Made by a program: the position numbers and the translations under genes. The notes beneath the pieces are model-generated. The model did not search any database, was not told the origin of the DNA, and saw only the letters and a list, made by a program, of their open reading frames with translations. 32,388 bases of DNA from Candidatus Altimarinota bacterium (GTDB lineage: Bacteria > Patescibacteriota > Gracilibacteria > UBA4473), in the NCBI GenBank assembly GCA_020631075.1, contig JAHDHX010000009.1, positions 1 to 32,388 of the forward strand, given 5' to 3'. Below are positions 1-7,897 of this stretch, one piece after another; within the stretch, counting starts at the first letter, position 1; each line of letters starts with the position of its first letter.

Positions 1-180
1 CTGGTAAATTGAAAGGAACGGTAAAATATTTGCGAATTGGTCGCCATCAAAAAAGTATCTTTGGGGTGCTTTTTCACTCCAGAACCGTCACGGGGTCGAG
101 AGACCCCGTGAGAACCTGTCGCAAAAAATCTTCCCCAAATCTCTCTTTTTATGATTGGCGAAATTTATCAGTGTTTCCTT
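1..180 (+). repeat. Structured repeat element, copy 1 (left end cut by window)
   Basis: This is a near copy of the element at 3697-3891. Positions 57-121 match 3766-3830 over 65 bases without a difference, and the next 57 bases differ at only about four. The window starts inside the left terminal repeat. A perfect 9 bp stem (CACGGGGTC 89-97 with GACCCCGTG 102-110) closed by a GAGA loop is conserved. So is an outer stem, TCGCCATCA (41-49) with TGATTGGCGA (152-161). It lies directly upstream of the predicted radA promoter, in the same orientation as copy 2 upstream of the SPFH gene. It could be a miniature inverted-repeat element or a structured RNA. Confidence 0.8.
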
Positions 181-210
181 ATGGCGCGGGTGGTGGACTG
201 ACAACTGGGG

Positions 211-238
211 TTGCTGGGAGTGGGGGGGGGCCTAGACT
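211..238 (+). promoter_or_regulatory. Predicted leaderless promoter of radA
   Basis: TTGCTG (211-216) and TAGACT (233-238) are separated by 16 bases, and the ATG of radA begins 8 bases after the -10 box. Transcription would start within a base or two of the start codon. The spacer holds a run of nine G (222-230). The boxes are imperfect, but the geometry matches several other genes in the window. Confidence 0.45.
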
Positions 239-246
239 GGGCGGTG

Positions 247-1617
247 ATGGCCAAGAAACGACCAGTGTATCTGTGTGGGGACTGTGGGGATAGCTTTCCG
301 CAGCCCTATGGCAAGTGCCCGAGCTGTGGCGCGTGGGGGACGGTGAAGCTGGCGCGGGGGCTGGAGGCCCAGACGGGGACGGTGGGGGGGATAAGCGGGG
401 GACTGGGGGTGGGGCAAGACCTGAGCCAGAAGATGCCGTCAGACGCAGATGACCCGACGGCTCCACGAAGCGGGGAAACCCGTCAGCCCACTGGTAACAC
501 CGAGATGGACCGCGTGCTGGGTGGGGGACTGGTGCCCGGGAGTGTGGTGCTGTTTGGTGGGACGCCCGGGGTGGGGAAGTCAACGCTGAGTTTGCAGGTG
601 TTTGCGGGGGTGGAGGGGGCGTTGTATTTCAGTGGGGAGGAGTCGCGCCAGCAGGTGATAGACCGTCTGGGGCGGGTGCATGACTCAGGCGAGCGGTTTG
701 GGGACATTTATGCGACGCATAGTTTAGAAGACATAGTGGCGACCATCACGGCGCAGCGCCCACCGCTGGCGATCATTGACTCGATCCAGATGATTGGGGC
801 GGCGGATAGTAGCTTCGGCACGATGAGCCAGATCCGTCGTAATGCGGAGACGCTGGTGCGCACGGCCAAGGCGGTGGGGACGGCGCTCTTGATCATTGGC
901 CATGTGACGAAAGCCGATGAGCTGGCGGGGCCGCGAGTGCTGGAGCACTTAGTGGACACGGTGCTGTATCTGGAAGGGGAGCGGACGACGGACTTGCGGG
1001 TGCTGCGTAGTGCGAAAAACCGCTACGGGTCGACGTTGGAGGTGGGGGTGTTTCAAATGGTAGAATCGGGTTTGCGGGTGCTCCATTCGCCGTCGGAGTA
1101 CTTCCTCGCGGAGCGAGCCAGTGGAGGGAGCGGCTCAGCCGTGACGGTGGTGCGGGAGGGGGTGCGGAACTTTGTGCTGGAGGTGCAAGCGCTGGTGGTC
1201 AAGAGCCACTTCGGCAACCCGCGCCGTACGGCGCAGGGGGTGGCTGTGGGGCGGTTGCACGTCTTGCTGGCGGTGCTGACGAAATTCACACGGTTGAATT
1301 TCGAGGAATATGATGCGTATGTGAATGTGATCAGCGGGTTGCAGGTGCGGGAGCGGGGGTCTGACCTGGGGCTGTGTGCGGCGCTGGTGAGTAGCAGGCT
1401 GGACCGCCCTGTGCCCGCGGACACGGTGCTGCTGGGGGAAGTGGGGCTGGGGGGGGAAGTCCGAAACGTGCCCCAGCTGAGTAGTCGGATAGCCACGGCG
1501 CGGCAGCTGGGATTCACGCGGCTGGTGGTGCCGCAGTCACACTCAGGGGACGAGCCTGACATAGTGCGGGTGGGGCATATTTGCCAGTTGTCACCTGTGC
1601 TGTGGCCGCAGGCGTAG
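247..1617 (+). CDS. radA: DNA repair protein RadA (Sms)
   Basis: RadA is a RecA-like DnaB-type ATPase that helps process recombination intermediates. The 456-residue protein has the full family layout. An N-terminal zinc finger uses C10, C13, C24 and C27. A RecA-type core follows with Walker A GGTPGVGKST at 104-113 and the diagnostic KNRYG motif at 257-261. The C-terminal third is a Lon-protease-like domain. Length is normal for the family. ATG 247 is chosen because the zinc finger starts at residue 10, and because an in-frame TTG at 211 would lie inside the predicted promoter. There is no Shine-Dalgarno sequence. It ends with TAG and the ABC exporter gene follows after 21 bases, so the two may be co-transcribed. 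Confidence 0.96.
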   Translation: MAKKRPVYLCGDCGDSFPQPYGKCPSCGAWGTVKLARGLEAQTGTVGGISGGLGVGQDLSQKMPSDADDPTAPRSGETRQPTGNTEMDRVLGGGLVPGSVVLFGGTPGVGKSTLSLQVFAGVEGALYFSGEESRQQVIDRLGRVHDSGERFGDIYATHSLEDIVATITAQRPPLAIIDSIQMIGAADSSFGTMSQIRRNAETLVRTAKAVGTALLIIGHVTKADELAGPRVLEHLVDTVLYLEGERTTDLRVLRSAKNRYGSTLEVGVFQMVESGLRVLHSPSEYFLAERASGGSGSAVTVVREGVRNFVLEVQALVVKSHFGNPRRTAQGVAVGRLHVLLAVLTKFTRLNFEEYDAYVNVISGLQVRERGSDLGLCAALVSSRLDRPVPADTVLLGEVGLGGEVRNVPQLSSRIATARQLGFTRLVVPQSHSGDEPDIVRVGHICQLSPVLWPQA

Positions 1618-1638
1618 GTGTAATTTTGATGTAAAAAC

Positions 1639-3405
1639 ATGAAGAAAAGCTCTCAAAAGACGCCCGAAAACCAGCTGACGACCTCGCCGTGGCGGCAATA
1701 TAGCCAGCTGTTGCGGGCGCTGTGGAGGCACCTGCCGACGCGACGCTGGCGGGTGCCGCTGGTGTATGGGGGGCTGGGGGTGGCGCAGGCCTTGTGGGAG
1801 CTGGACGCGGTTTTCCTTGGGTTGGCGGTGGCGGCCTTGCAGCAGGGGGAGGGCTTTGCCACGGTGGCGGGGTGGATCCTCCTCATACCGATCGTCAACA
1901 CGCTGAGCTGGCTCCTGCACGGGCCGTTGCGGCTGGTGGAGCGGCAGATGGCGTTTGAAATATCGGAGGAGTACCGTACGGAGCTCTTCCGTGGGGTGAT
2001 GCACCTGCCGCTGCGCTGGCACCATGACCACCACAGTGGGGACACGATCAGCCGAGCGAGCAAGTCAGCGGAGGCCTTGTTTCAGTTTTCGCAGGGACAG
2101 TTTGAGTACATCCAGCAGATGATGAAAGCGATGATCGGGTTGGGGGCGTTTTTCTTTTTTGACTGGCGGAGTGGACTGTTGGCGGTGGGGTTGCTGCTGC
2201 TGATGGTGTGGGGGCTGCACTGGGTCGACCGTCCGTTGCAGCGGGCCGAGCACGACCACAACGAAGTCTGGCACCGACTGGTGGCGCGGTTTGTCGACAC
2301 GGTTACCAACGCGACGACGGTGATCACGCTGCGGATCGGTGGGCGGATGTATGCGGATTTTGCGGGGCAGGTGCGGGCGATGTGGGAGCCGTTTTGTCGG
2401 AAAATATTTTATAATGAATGGAAGTGGTTTTGGATCAGCTCTTGCGCCAGTGTGGCGGTGGCGGCGGTACTGCTGCCAGAAATCTGGAAGATCGTCCACA
2501 CGCCAGCCCAGACGCTGGGGGTGGCGGGGTTTGTGACCTTAAGTGGGTTCGCGATGCGGTTTACGATGACGTTTTTTCGTTTGGGGGGCATCCTCAATGA
2601 ATTGCTGTTGCGGCACATTGATTACTTTTCGGCGGATGACCTGTGGGAGAGTGTGCGTGCGCTGGGGCAGCCAGACGCAGCGGAAACTGGGGCGGGAGTG
2701 CAGCTGGAAGCTGTAGCAAAAGGTGAGACGCTACGGGTTTCGCAGTTGCGGTTTACCCATGAGCCCGAAACTGACGCGCATGATCTGGCCTTGCGGGGGC
2801 TGGAGCTGCCCGTGGGGGGGCGGGTGGCACTGGTCGGAGAGTCGGGTAGTGGGAAATCAACCCTGTTGCGGGTGCTGCGGGGGCTCTACCCACAGGCGGA
2901 CCTGCAGGGTAGCATTGGGCAGGTGGCGGGGGTGGGGCCGTGGTTGGCGACGCATTCGACGCTGATCCCACAGGATCCTGAAATATTTTCGCAGACGATT
3001 GCCTTTAACCTCACGCTGGGGGCACCCGTGGGTGATGCGCTGGTGGCGCAATGTGTGGAGCTGGCGCGGTTTGCCCCAGTGCTGGGGCGGATACCCAATG
3101 GTTTGGCGGCGGACATCCGCGAGAAGGGGGTGAACCTGTCGGGGGGTGAGCGGCAGCGGCTGGCGCTGGCGCGGGGGCTGGTGGCGGCGGCGGACAGTAC
3201 GGTGGTGCTGATGGATGAGCCGACGTCGAGTGTGGACCTGAAAAATGAGGGGTTGATATATGAAAATCTGTTTGCGGCGTGGCCAGATAAAACCTTTGTG
3301 GTGAGCCTGCACCGACTGAGCCTGCTGAGTCACTTTGACTGGGTGGTGGAGCTGCGCGATGGGGGACTGCACTGGCAGGGGCCAGCGGCGGAGTATGTGT
3401 ATTAG
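1639..3405 (+). CDS. ABC exporter, fused membrane and ATPase domains
   Basis: This 588-residue half-transporter has an N-terminal membrane domain (hydrophobic segments near 40-95, 165-195 and 265-320) followed by an ATP-binding domain. Walker A GESGSGKST is at 400-408, the Q-loop glutamine at 445, signature LSGGE at 500-504, Walker B VVLMDE at 522-527 and the switch histidine at 558. All catalytic positions are present, so an active homodimeric exporter is expected. The sequence does not reveal the substrate. The ATPase domain is typical, but the membrane domain is divergent and rich in Trp and His (for example HHDHH near 128-132). It lies 21 bases after radA without its own clear promoter. 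ATG 1639 is preceded by an A-rich stretch rather than a ribosome-binding site. Confidence 0.9.
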   Translation: MKKSSQKTPENQLTTSPWRQYSQLLRALWRHLPTRRWRVPLVYGGLGVAQALWELDAVFLGLAVAALQQGEGFATVAGWILLIPIVNTLSWLLHGPLRLVERQMAFEISEEYRTELFRGVMHLPLRWHHDHHSGDTISRASKSAEALFQFSQGQFEYIQQMMKAMIGLGAFFFFDWRSGLLAVGLLLLMVWGLHWVDRPLQRAEHDHNEVWHRLVARFVDTVTNATTVITLRIGGRMYADFAGQVRAMWEPFCRKIFYNEWKWFWISSCASVAVAAVLLPEIWKIVHTPAQTLGVAGFVTLSGFAMRFTMTFFRLGGILNELLLRHIDYFSADDLWESVRALGQPDAAETGAGVQLEAVAKGETLRVSQLRFTHEPETDAHDLALRGLELPVGGRVALVGESGSGKSTLLRVLRGLYPQADLQGSIGQVAGVGPWLATHSTLIPQDPEIFSQTIAFNLTLGAPVGDALVAQCVELARFAPVLGRIPNGLAADIREKGVNLSGGERQRLALARGLVAAADSTVVLMDEPTSSVDLKNEGLIYENLFAAWPDKTFVVSLHRLSLLSHFDWVVELRDGGLHWQGPAAEYVY

Positions 3406-3435
3406 GCCGTGTTCACGCTGTAAATGAAGTAGAAG

Positions 3436-3579
3436 CTAGGGCAGGGAGGTGTCCCAGTCTTCGGACATGGCGCTGGGGTCGATGAGGGAGTTGGTCATGG
3501 TGCTGGAATCGGCGCCTGACAGCGCGCGTGAGAGCACCATGAGCCCAAAGATGGCGGCCAAAACGAGGAGGGTGCGCAT
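3436..3579 (-). CDS. Small membrane-anchored or secreted protein, unknown
   Basis: A 47-residue reading frame starts MRTLLVLAAIFGLMVLSRA and ends with an acidic tail. The N-terminal hydrophobic segment looks like a signal peptide or a single membrane anchor. Codon use favours C-ending codons, as in the undoubted minus-strand genes nusA and rsmF, which supports real coding. Longer in-frame extensions upstream run through a poly-C stretch and look non-coding. The gene is convergent with the ABC exporter (30 bases between the stops). A run of 12 G (3600-3611, + strand) lies 20 bases before its start. I recognise no family. Confidence 0.5.
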   Translation of the reverse strand: MRTLLVLAAIFGLMVLSRALSGADSSTMTNSLIDPSAMSEDWDTSLP

Positions 3580-3696
3580 GAGCGGAGTGAAAAAGTGAAG
3601 GGGGGGGGGGGATTGCTGCTGTATGACTGACAGGTGTGGGGGTGGGGGACAAATGTATTGGGCTGAGAACTTGGGCAAAAATTCAGGGAAGAAGGG

Positions 3697-3891
3697 CTAG
3701 GGAAACACTGATAAAATCAAAAGGACGTGAAAATAATTGAGAAAAGTGTCGCCATCAAATAAAGGATCTTTGGGGTGCTTTTTCACTCCAGAACCGTCAC
3801 GGGGTCGAGAGACCCCGTGAGAACCTGTCGTAAAAAATCATCCCCAAATCTCTCTTTTTGTGATTGGCGAGATTTATCAGTGTTTCCCTAG
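3697..3891 (+). repeat. Structured repeat element, copy 2, with terminal inverted repeats
   Basis: This complete 195 bp copy is bounded by inverted repeats. CTAGGGAAACACTGATAAA at the left (from 3697) is matched by its complement at the right end (3871-3891), with one base inserted in the left arm. Inside are a second stem, TCGCCATCA (3749-3757) with TGATTGGCGA (3861-3870), and a third possible stem, TTTGGGG (3769-3775) with CCCCAAA (3842-3848). There are also a hairpin GGGGTG-CTTTTT-CACTCC (3772-3789) and a 9 bp hairpin with a GAGA loop (3798-3819). AGAACC boxes flank the GAGA hairpin on both sides. No reading frame fills it. It may be a MITE-like mobile element, a structured RNA, or both. 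Confidence 0.85.
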
Positions 3892-3911
3892 ATTTGCCAG
3901 AAAATACCTGC

Positions 3912-3917
3912 TATAAT
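3912..3917 (+). promoter_or_regulatory. -10 box upstream of the SPFH gene
   Basis: A perfect TATAAT lies 40 bases before the SPFH start, just beyond the right end of the repeat element. No convincing -35 box sits 16-18 bases upstream. A TTGCCA at 3894-3899 is only 12 bases away. The leader would be about 34 nt, AT-rich, with a CACACAAACACAC stretch before the ATG. Confidence 0.4.
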
Positions 3918-3957
3918 TTTTTTGTAATTTATTATATTTTCACACAAACACACTTTC

Positions 3958-4863
3958 ATGAATTGGATTATATTCGGTGTTATCGCCATTCTTTTTCTCA
4001 TTCTGCTGATGGGGTTTCGCATCGTGCGGCCTATCCAGCGGGGGCTAGTGGAGCGGTTTGGGAACTATACGCGTACTTGCGACCCTGGGTTGACGTGGAT
4101 TATCCCTTTTGTGGACAAGATGATTAAGGTCAATGTGACGGAGATTAACCTCGACGTGACGAAGCAGCAGGTGATCACGAAGGATAATTTGAATTTGGAC
4201 ATTGATGCGGTGGTGTACTTCCGTGTGACGGACCCGCTCAAGGCGGTGTATAAGGTGAATAATTATTGGTCGGCGATTCCTTCGCTGGCGCAGACGACGT
4301 TGCGGTCGATCATCGGGGAGATGTTTTTCACGGAGGTGAACGCCCAACGTCAAACGATCAACACGAAGATCGAGCAAGAACTCGACACGCAGACGCAAAC
4401 ATGGGGGATAGACATCCTTCGGGTGGAGTTGCAGGACGTGCAGCCGTCACGCGAGGTGCAGGCGGCGATGGACAAGGTGGTGACCGCAGAACGGGAAAAA
4501 GAAGCGGCGGTGACGCGGTCGCTGGCGGAAAAGGAGTCAAGTAAGGAGATCGCGGAGGCGACGGTGATCCGCGCGGAGGCGGAAAAACGGTCGTCTATCG
4601 AACGGGCGGAAGGGGACGCGCGGGCGAAAATCCTCAAAGCGCAGGCTGAAGCCGAGTCTATCCGTATGGTGAACCAAGCGGTAGAAGACACTTTTCGGGA
4701 GAATGCGCAGAAATTTAAGTCGCTGGAAGTGGCGGAAAACTCGTTGGTGAATAACTCCAAAATCGTGCTGACGGAGAAAGGGATTAACCCGAGTTTGATC
4801 CTCAACACCGAAGACGCTGGTGGAGGCGTGGTGCCCGTGCGTAGCCGACCCGTGGGGAGCTAG
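3958..4863 (+). CDS. SPFH/stomatin-like membrane protein (slipin/QmcA type)
   Basis: This 301-residue protein begins with one membrane segment (about 3-20). A prohibitin-homology (SPFH) domain follows at about 21-180, with family signatures RGLVERFGNYTRTCDPGLTW and, later, the LRSIIGEM and VELQDVQP segments. A long charged helical region rich in Ala, Glu and Lys (about 180-260) is the usual oligomerising coiled coil. Such proteins form large ring assemblies on the membrane and organise membrane domains or regulate membrane proteases. The partner NfeD gene often found next to slipins is absent here. HtpX, a membrane protease encoded at 20.7 kb, is a possible functional partner by analogy only. 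ATG 3958 is fixed by the membrane segment. Confidence 0.93.
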   Translation: MNWIIFGVIAILFLILLMGFRIVRPIQRGLVERFGNYTRTCDPGLTWIIPFVDKMIKVNVTEINLDVTKQQVITKDNLNLDIDAVVYFRVTDPLKAVYKVNNYWSAIPSLAQTTLRSIIGEMFFTEVNAQRQTINTKIEQELDTQTQTWGIDILRVELQDVQPSREVQAAMDKVVTAEREKEAAVTRSLAEKESSKEIAEATVIRAEAEKRSSIERAEGDARAKILKAQAEAESIRMVNQAVEDTFRENAQKFKSLEVAENSLVNNSKIVLTEKGINPSLILNTEDAGGGVVPVRSRPVGS

Positions 4864-4907
4864 AGAAGGGGGGGGCTTGTATTAAAAGCGTTCGTTTGAA
4901 CAGGAAA

Positions 4908-4940
4908 AAATCCCTGAGAGTCAGAAACTCTTGGGGATTT
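4908..4940. terminator. Terminator-like hairpin after the SPFH gene
   Basis: AAATCCCTGAGAG (4908-4920) pairs with CTCTTGGGGATTT (4928-4940) as a 13 bp stem with two G-T pairs and a 7-base loop. The following + strand bases are only partly T-rich. On the minus strand the stem runs straight into TTTTTT, although no minus-strand gene ends here. The creD -35 box overlaps its right edge. Confidence 0.55.
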
Positions 4941-4967
4941 GCTTTGTAGGGAGGGAGGAGCTATAAA
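4939..4967 (+). promoter_or_regulatory. Predicted leaderless promoter of the creD-like gene
   Basis: TTGCTT (4939-4944) and TATAAA (4962-4967) are 17 bases apart. The ATG at 4976 follows the -10 box after 8 bases, so the transcript should start at or next to the start codon. Confidence 0.6.
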
Positions 4968-4975
4968 AGAGGGTG

Positions 4976-6397
4976 ATGATAAAAAAGTTTCGATCTTCAG
5001 TGACAGCCAAGGTGGGTTTTGTTCTCTTGTTGGTGCTCTTAATGCTGATCCCTGTGGGGATGATAACCGATATGGTGTATGAGCGGTCGTCACGCAGTGA
5101 GACGGTCAAGCGGGAAATCACCGCGAAGTGGGGGAATGACCAGAAGCTGGTGGGGCCGATCGTGGCTATACCCTGGCGGGGGGAGGGGGTGTCAGATAAG
5201 ACGTATTACCTGTTGCCAGAGGTGCTGAATGTGAAGGCGGAGATGCGCCCTGAGGTGCGTCAGCGGGGGATATTTTCTGCGACGGTGTATGACACGGTGC
5301 TGGAAGTGGGGGGGGAGTTTGGTTGGGGGGAGATTAGGGAAAACCTGACCGAAGCGGAGCGGGCGGGGCTGCAGTGGGAAGAGGCGACGCTGTCACTGGG
5401 GTTGCCCGACACGCGGGGGATAAAAGAACAGGTGCAAATGCAGTGGGGCGGTGAGACCAAAGCGCTGAAACCCGGAGCGGCCCAGCCCGCCGTGCGGGGG
5501 AGTGGGCTGCACGCGGTGGGGCTGGGGCTGGGGCTGGGGCCTGCGTCAGCGGCGCAGACCTTTGGGGTGTCCATCCCGTTGCGGGGGTCAGAGAGCCTGT
5601 GGGTGGCGCCGACGGGGAAGTCAAACATGATCGACCTGTCGGGGGCGTGGGGGACACCGAGCTTTGACGGGATATTCCTCCCCGAAGAGCGAACAGTAGA
5701 CCAAGAGGGGGGAAACTTTAGTGCGCGGTGGCAGATATCGTCCTTTGGCCGGGGGTACCCACAGCTGTGGTCACGCCCAGGGGAGGGGAAGCTGGACCTG
5801 TCTGACCGAAGCCAGGTCAACCATTTGTCGCCAGACAAGTTTGGCTGGCGGCGAACGACGGCCAACCCCAACATTGACCTGAGTGCGATCGAGCTGGGGG
5901 ACGCGGCGGTGGGGGTGCGGCTGATACAAACGGTGGATTTTTACACGAAGGTGATCCGCGCGGTGAAGTATGCGGTGCTCTTTATTGGGCTGACTTTTTT
6001 GACGTTCTTTCTGTTTGAGACGCTGATGGCGGGGTTGCGGATTCACCCGATTCAGTATGGGTTGGTGGGGTTGGCGATGTCGATTTTTTACTTGTTGCTG
6101 TTGTCGCTCAGTGAGTATTACGGCTTTCAGTGGGCCTACATTGTTTCGACCTTCGCGACGGTGGGGTTGATCACGCTGTATAGTGTGGCGGTGCTGAAAG
6201 CGCGAAAGCGGGGGCTGGTGATGATGGGGCTCTTGCTCGCGCTGTATGCTTATTTGTATGTGTTGCTCCAAAAAGAGGAGTATGCGTTGATCTCGGGGTC
6301 GTTTCTGCTCTTTGGGGCGGTGGCGGTGGTGATGTGGGTGACGCGGAAGATTGACTGGTATAGTGTGGCGATCGACCAAGGGCCGAAGAAGGGGTAG
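4976..6397 (+). CDS. creD: CreD-like inner membrane protein
   Basis: This 473-residue protein resembles the CreD family of envelope-stress membrane proteins. An N-terminal membrane helix (about 12-32) is followed by the typical start of the external domain, with VKREI and the WG...QKLVGPIVAIPW segment. A large external domain runs to about residue 330, and four or five C-terminal membrane helices fill about 335-455. Length is close to the E. coli protein. In enterobacteria CreD belongs to the CreBC regulon and affects envelope integrity; its biochemical activity is not known. No creB or creC is nearby. ATG 4976 is preferred over the adjacent in-frame GTG 4973 because of the promoter position. 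Confidence 0.85.
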   Translation: MIKKFRSSVTAKVGFVLLLVLLMLIPVGMITDMVYERSSRSETVKREITAKWGNDQKLVGPIVAIPWRGEGVSDKTYYLLPEVLNVKAEMRPEVRQRGIFSATVYDTVLEVGGEFGWGEIRENLTEAERAGLQWEEATLSLGLPDTRGIKEQVQMQWGGETKALKPGAAQPAVRGSGLHAVGLGLGLGPASAAQTFGVSIPLRGSESLWVAPTGKSNMIDLSGAWGTPSFDGIFLPEERTVDQEGGNFSARWQISSFGRGYPQLWSRPGEGKLDLSDRSQVNHLSPDKFGWRRTTANPNIDLSAIELGDAAVGVRLIQTVDFYTKVIRAVKYAVLFIGLTFLTFFLFETLMAGLRIHPIQYGLVGLAMSIFYLLLLSLSEYYGFQWAYIVSTFATVGLITLYSVAVLKARKRGLVMMGLLLALYAYLYVLLQKEEYALISGSFLLFGAVAVVMWVTRKIDWYSVAIDQGPKKG

Positions 6398-6465
6398 AGT
6401 GGTGGGGGGCTGAAATTAGCAAAAGGGGGGGATGGCTGGTGGGGGAATCATTAACAAAAACACAC

Positions 6466-7542
6466 ATGAAAAAGATGTTGCTGTGGGGAATGGGACTGGT
6501 GCTGGGGCTGATGCCGTTGCTGGGGGTGAGTGCGGTCACGGTGCCAGACTGGTTGCGGTCAAAGTATGATGCGCACACGATATTTCCTGATCTGTCGGCG
6601 AATCATCGGTACTATGAAGCGGCGGTGGACCTGAAAAGACAGGGGATAGTGCAGGGGGACAGTGACACGGGGTACATCCGCATAGATGCGCCTGTCAACC
6701 GCGCGGAGGCGGCCAAGATGCTGGCGATCAGCCTGGAAATAAGCGTGAAAACTGACTATGGGATGTCGTATTTCACGGATGTGGAGATGTCGGACTGGTT
6801 TTTCCTTTATGTCCAAAACCTCGTGGATATGGGGGTGTTTAAGGGGTACCAAGATGGGAGCTTTGGCCCAGGGCGGTCGATCAACCTCGGGGAGATGGTG
6901 AAAATCGTGGCGGCGGGGTTTGGGCTGGTGGATCCTGCCCAAGTGGAAGGGAAGGTGGCTGTGTGGCAGCAGCCGTATTATGACGCGATGGTGGCGGCGA
7001 ATCTGGTGCCAGAGGAACTGCTGGGGAAGAGCTATGAGTACACCATGAAGCGGGGGGACGTGTTTGAAATCTTGCGGCGGACGCTGCGGATGAGTGACGC
7101 TGACCGTAGCAAGCACATTGAGCGGGTGTATTTGGACATCGATGACATTAACCTGAGTGGGGTGCCTGCGCCGATGACGCTGCTGTCAGACAGTAGTGTG
7201 TGGCTGACTGACCTGACGACGGAGGGGTTGGGGCACTATTATGACGCGACGAATGATAACTACATTATCTTTGGTCACTCTTCGATCTGGCCCGGTGACC
7301 CGAGCCCGTATGGCCCTGTGTTTGAGCCGTTGCTGGAGGCGAACTATGGGATCGGGGATGAGTTTTCGCTGACGGTGGACGGCGTGGAGCAGCGCTATGA
7401 AATCATTGAAAAGGTGGATGTGGGCCCCAACGACACGGGGGCGCTGGTGGACCCGCGGGTGAGTGTGGATGCGATGTTGTTTTATTGTCAGCCGCAGTAC
7501 TGGGAGGGGCGGACGCTGCTGAAAGCGACCCGTATACAGTAG
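6466..7542 (+). CDS. Exported SLH-domain protein with C-terminal sortase domain
   Basis: This 358-residue protein has a signal peptide (1-23, ending GVSA). SLH-like modules follow at about 40-95, 100-155 and a weaker one at 165-212. The last 140 residues look like a sortase. They contain GLGHYYDATNDNYIIFGHSS with the candidate catalytic His271, a strand-rich middle, then LFYCQP with Cys341 and EGRTLL with Arg349. The Cys-to-Arg spacing of 8 and the order His, Cys, Arg fit sortases, which cleave sorting signals and join proteins to cell-surface nucleophiles. SLH modules usually bind wall polymers, so the enzyme may be wall-bound. No LPXTG-type substrate is evident in the window. ATG 6466 is preceded by ACACAC, and the longer GTG start would spoil the signal peptide. 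Confidence 0.82.
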   Translation: MKKMLLWGMGLVLGLMPLLGVSAVTVPDWLRSKYDAHTIFPDLSANHRYYEAAVDLKRQGIVQGDSDTGYIRIDAPVNRAEAAKMLAISLEISVKTDYGMSYFTDVEMSDWFFLYVQNLVDMGVFKGYQDGSFGPGRSINLGEMVKIVAAGFGLVDPAQVEGKVAVWQQPYYDAMVAANLVPEELLGKSYEYTMKRGDVFEILRRTLRMSDADRSKHIERVYLDIDDINLSGVPAPMTLLSDSSVWLTDLTTEGLGHYYDATNDNYIIFGHSSIWPGDPSPYGPVFEPLLEANYGIGDEFSLTVDGVEQRYEIIEKVDVGPNDTGALVDPRVSVDAMLFYCQPQYWEGRTLLKATRIQ

Positions 7543-7587
7543 GGGGGAGCAGGCAGCTTGTCACCGTCTGACGGTGACATGATGAAG

Positions 7588-7624
7588 TAGCTCTCTCAGT
7601 AGAAAACTGAGGGAGCTATTTTTT
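7588..7624 (+). terminator. Rho-independent terminator
   Basis: TAGCTCTCTCAG pairs with CTGAGGGAGCTA (12 bp, one G-T pair) and runs into TTTTTT. It terminates the SLH-sortase transcript. A second small hairpin (GTCACC with GGTGAC) lies just upstream near 7560-7578. Confidence 0.9.
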
Positions 7625-7725
7625 GTGGGAGAGCTGGTTGGTGGCTTTGTTCTGCAAGGTGAGCTGAGGCCTGTCTGTGTGTACGGGAGGCTATGTCTGG
7701 GGTATGGAGCGCTTGTCAGTGAGTC

Positions 7726-7810
7726 TGGTGCCTGAGGCGGGACTCGAACCCGCACGCCCGAAGGCAAGAGATTTTAAGTCTCTCGTGTCTACCGATTCCA
7801 CCACTCAGGC
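7726..7810 (-). tRNA. tRNA-Leu (anticodon UAA)
   Basis: The 85 nt gene folds as a type II tRNA. The acceptor stem is GCCTGAG with CTCAGGC and the discriminator is A. The D arm includes GTGGTGGAATCGGTAGACAC, typical of tRNA-Leu. The anticodon stem AGAGA/TCTCT closes a CTTAAAA loop, giving anticodon UAA. There is a long variable arm and a standard GGTTCGAGTCC T arm. The 3' CCA is encoded (7726-7728). It would read UUA codons, which are rare in the G-rich genes here. Confidence 0.97.
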
Positions 7811-7897
7811 AAGAGACTGGGGTCATGGTAAAGCTCCACCTGCGGTGAGGCAAATGGAGCGAGGGTTTTTGAAGTGCAGGGGATTCCCTTATGGGGC

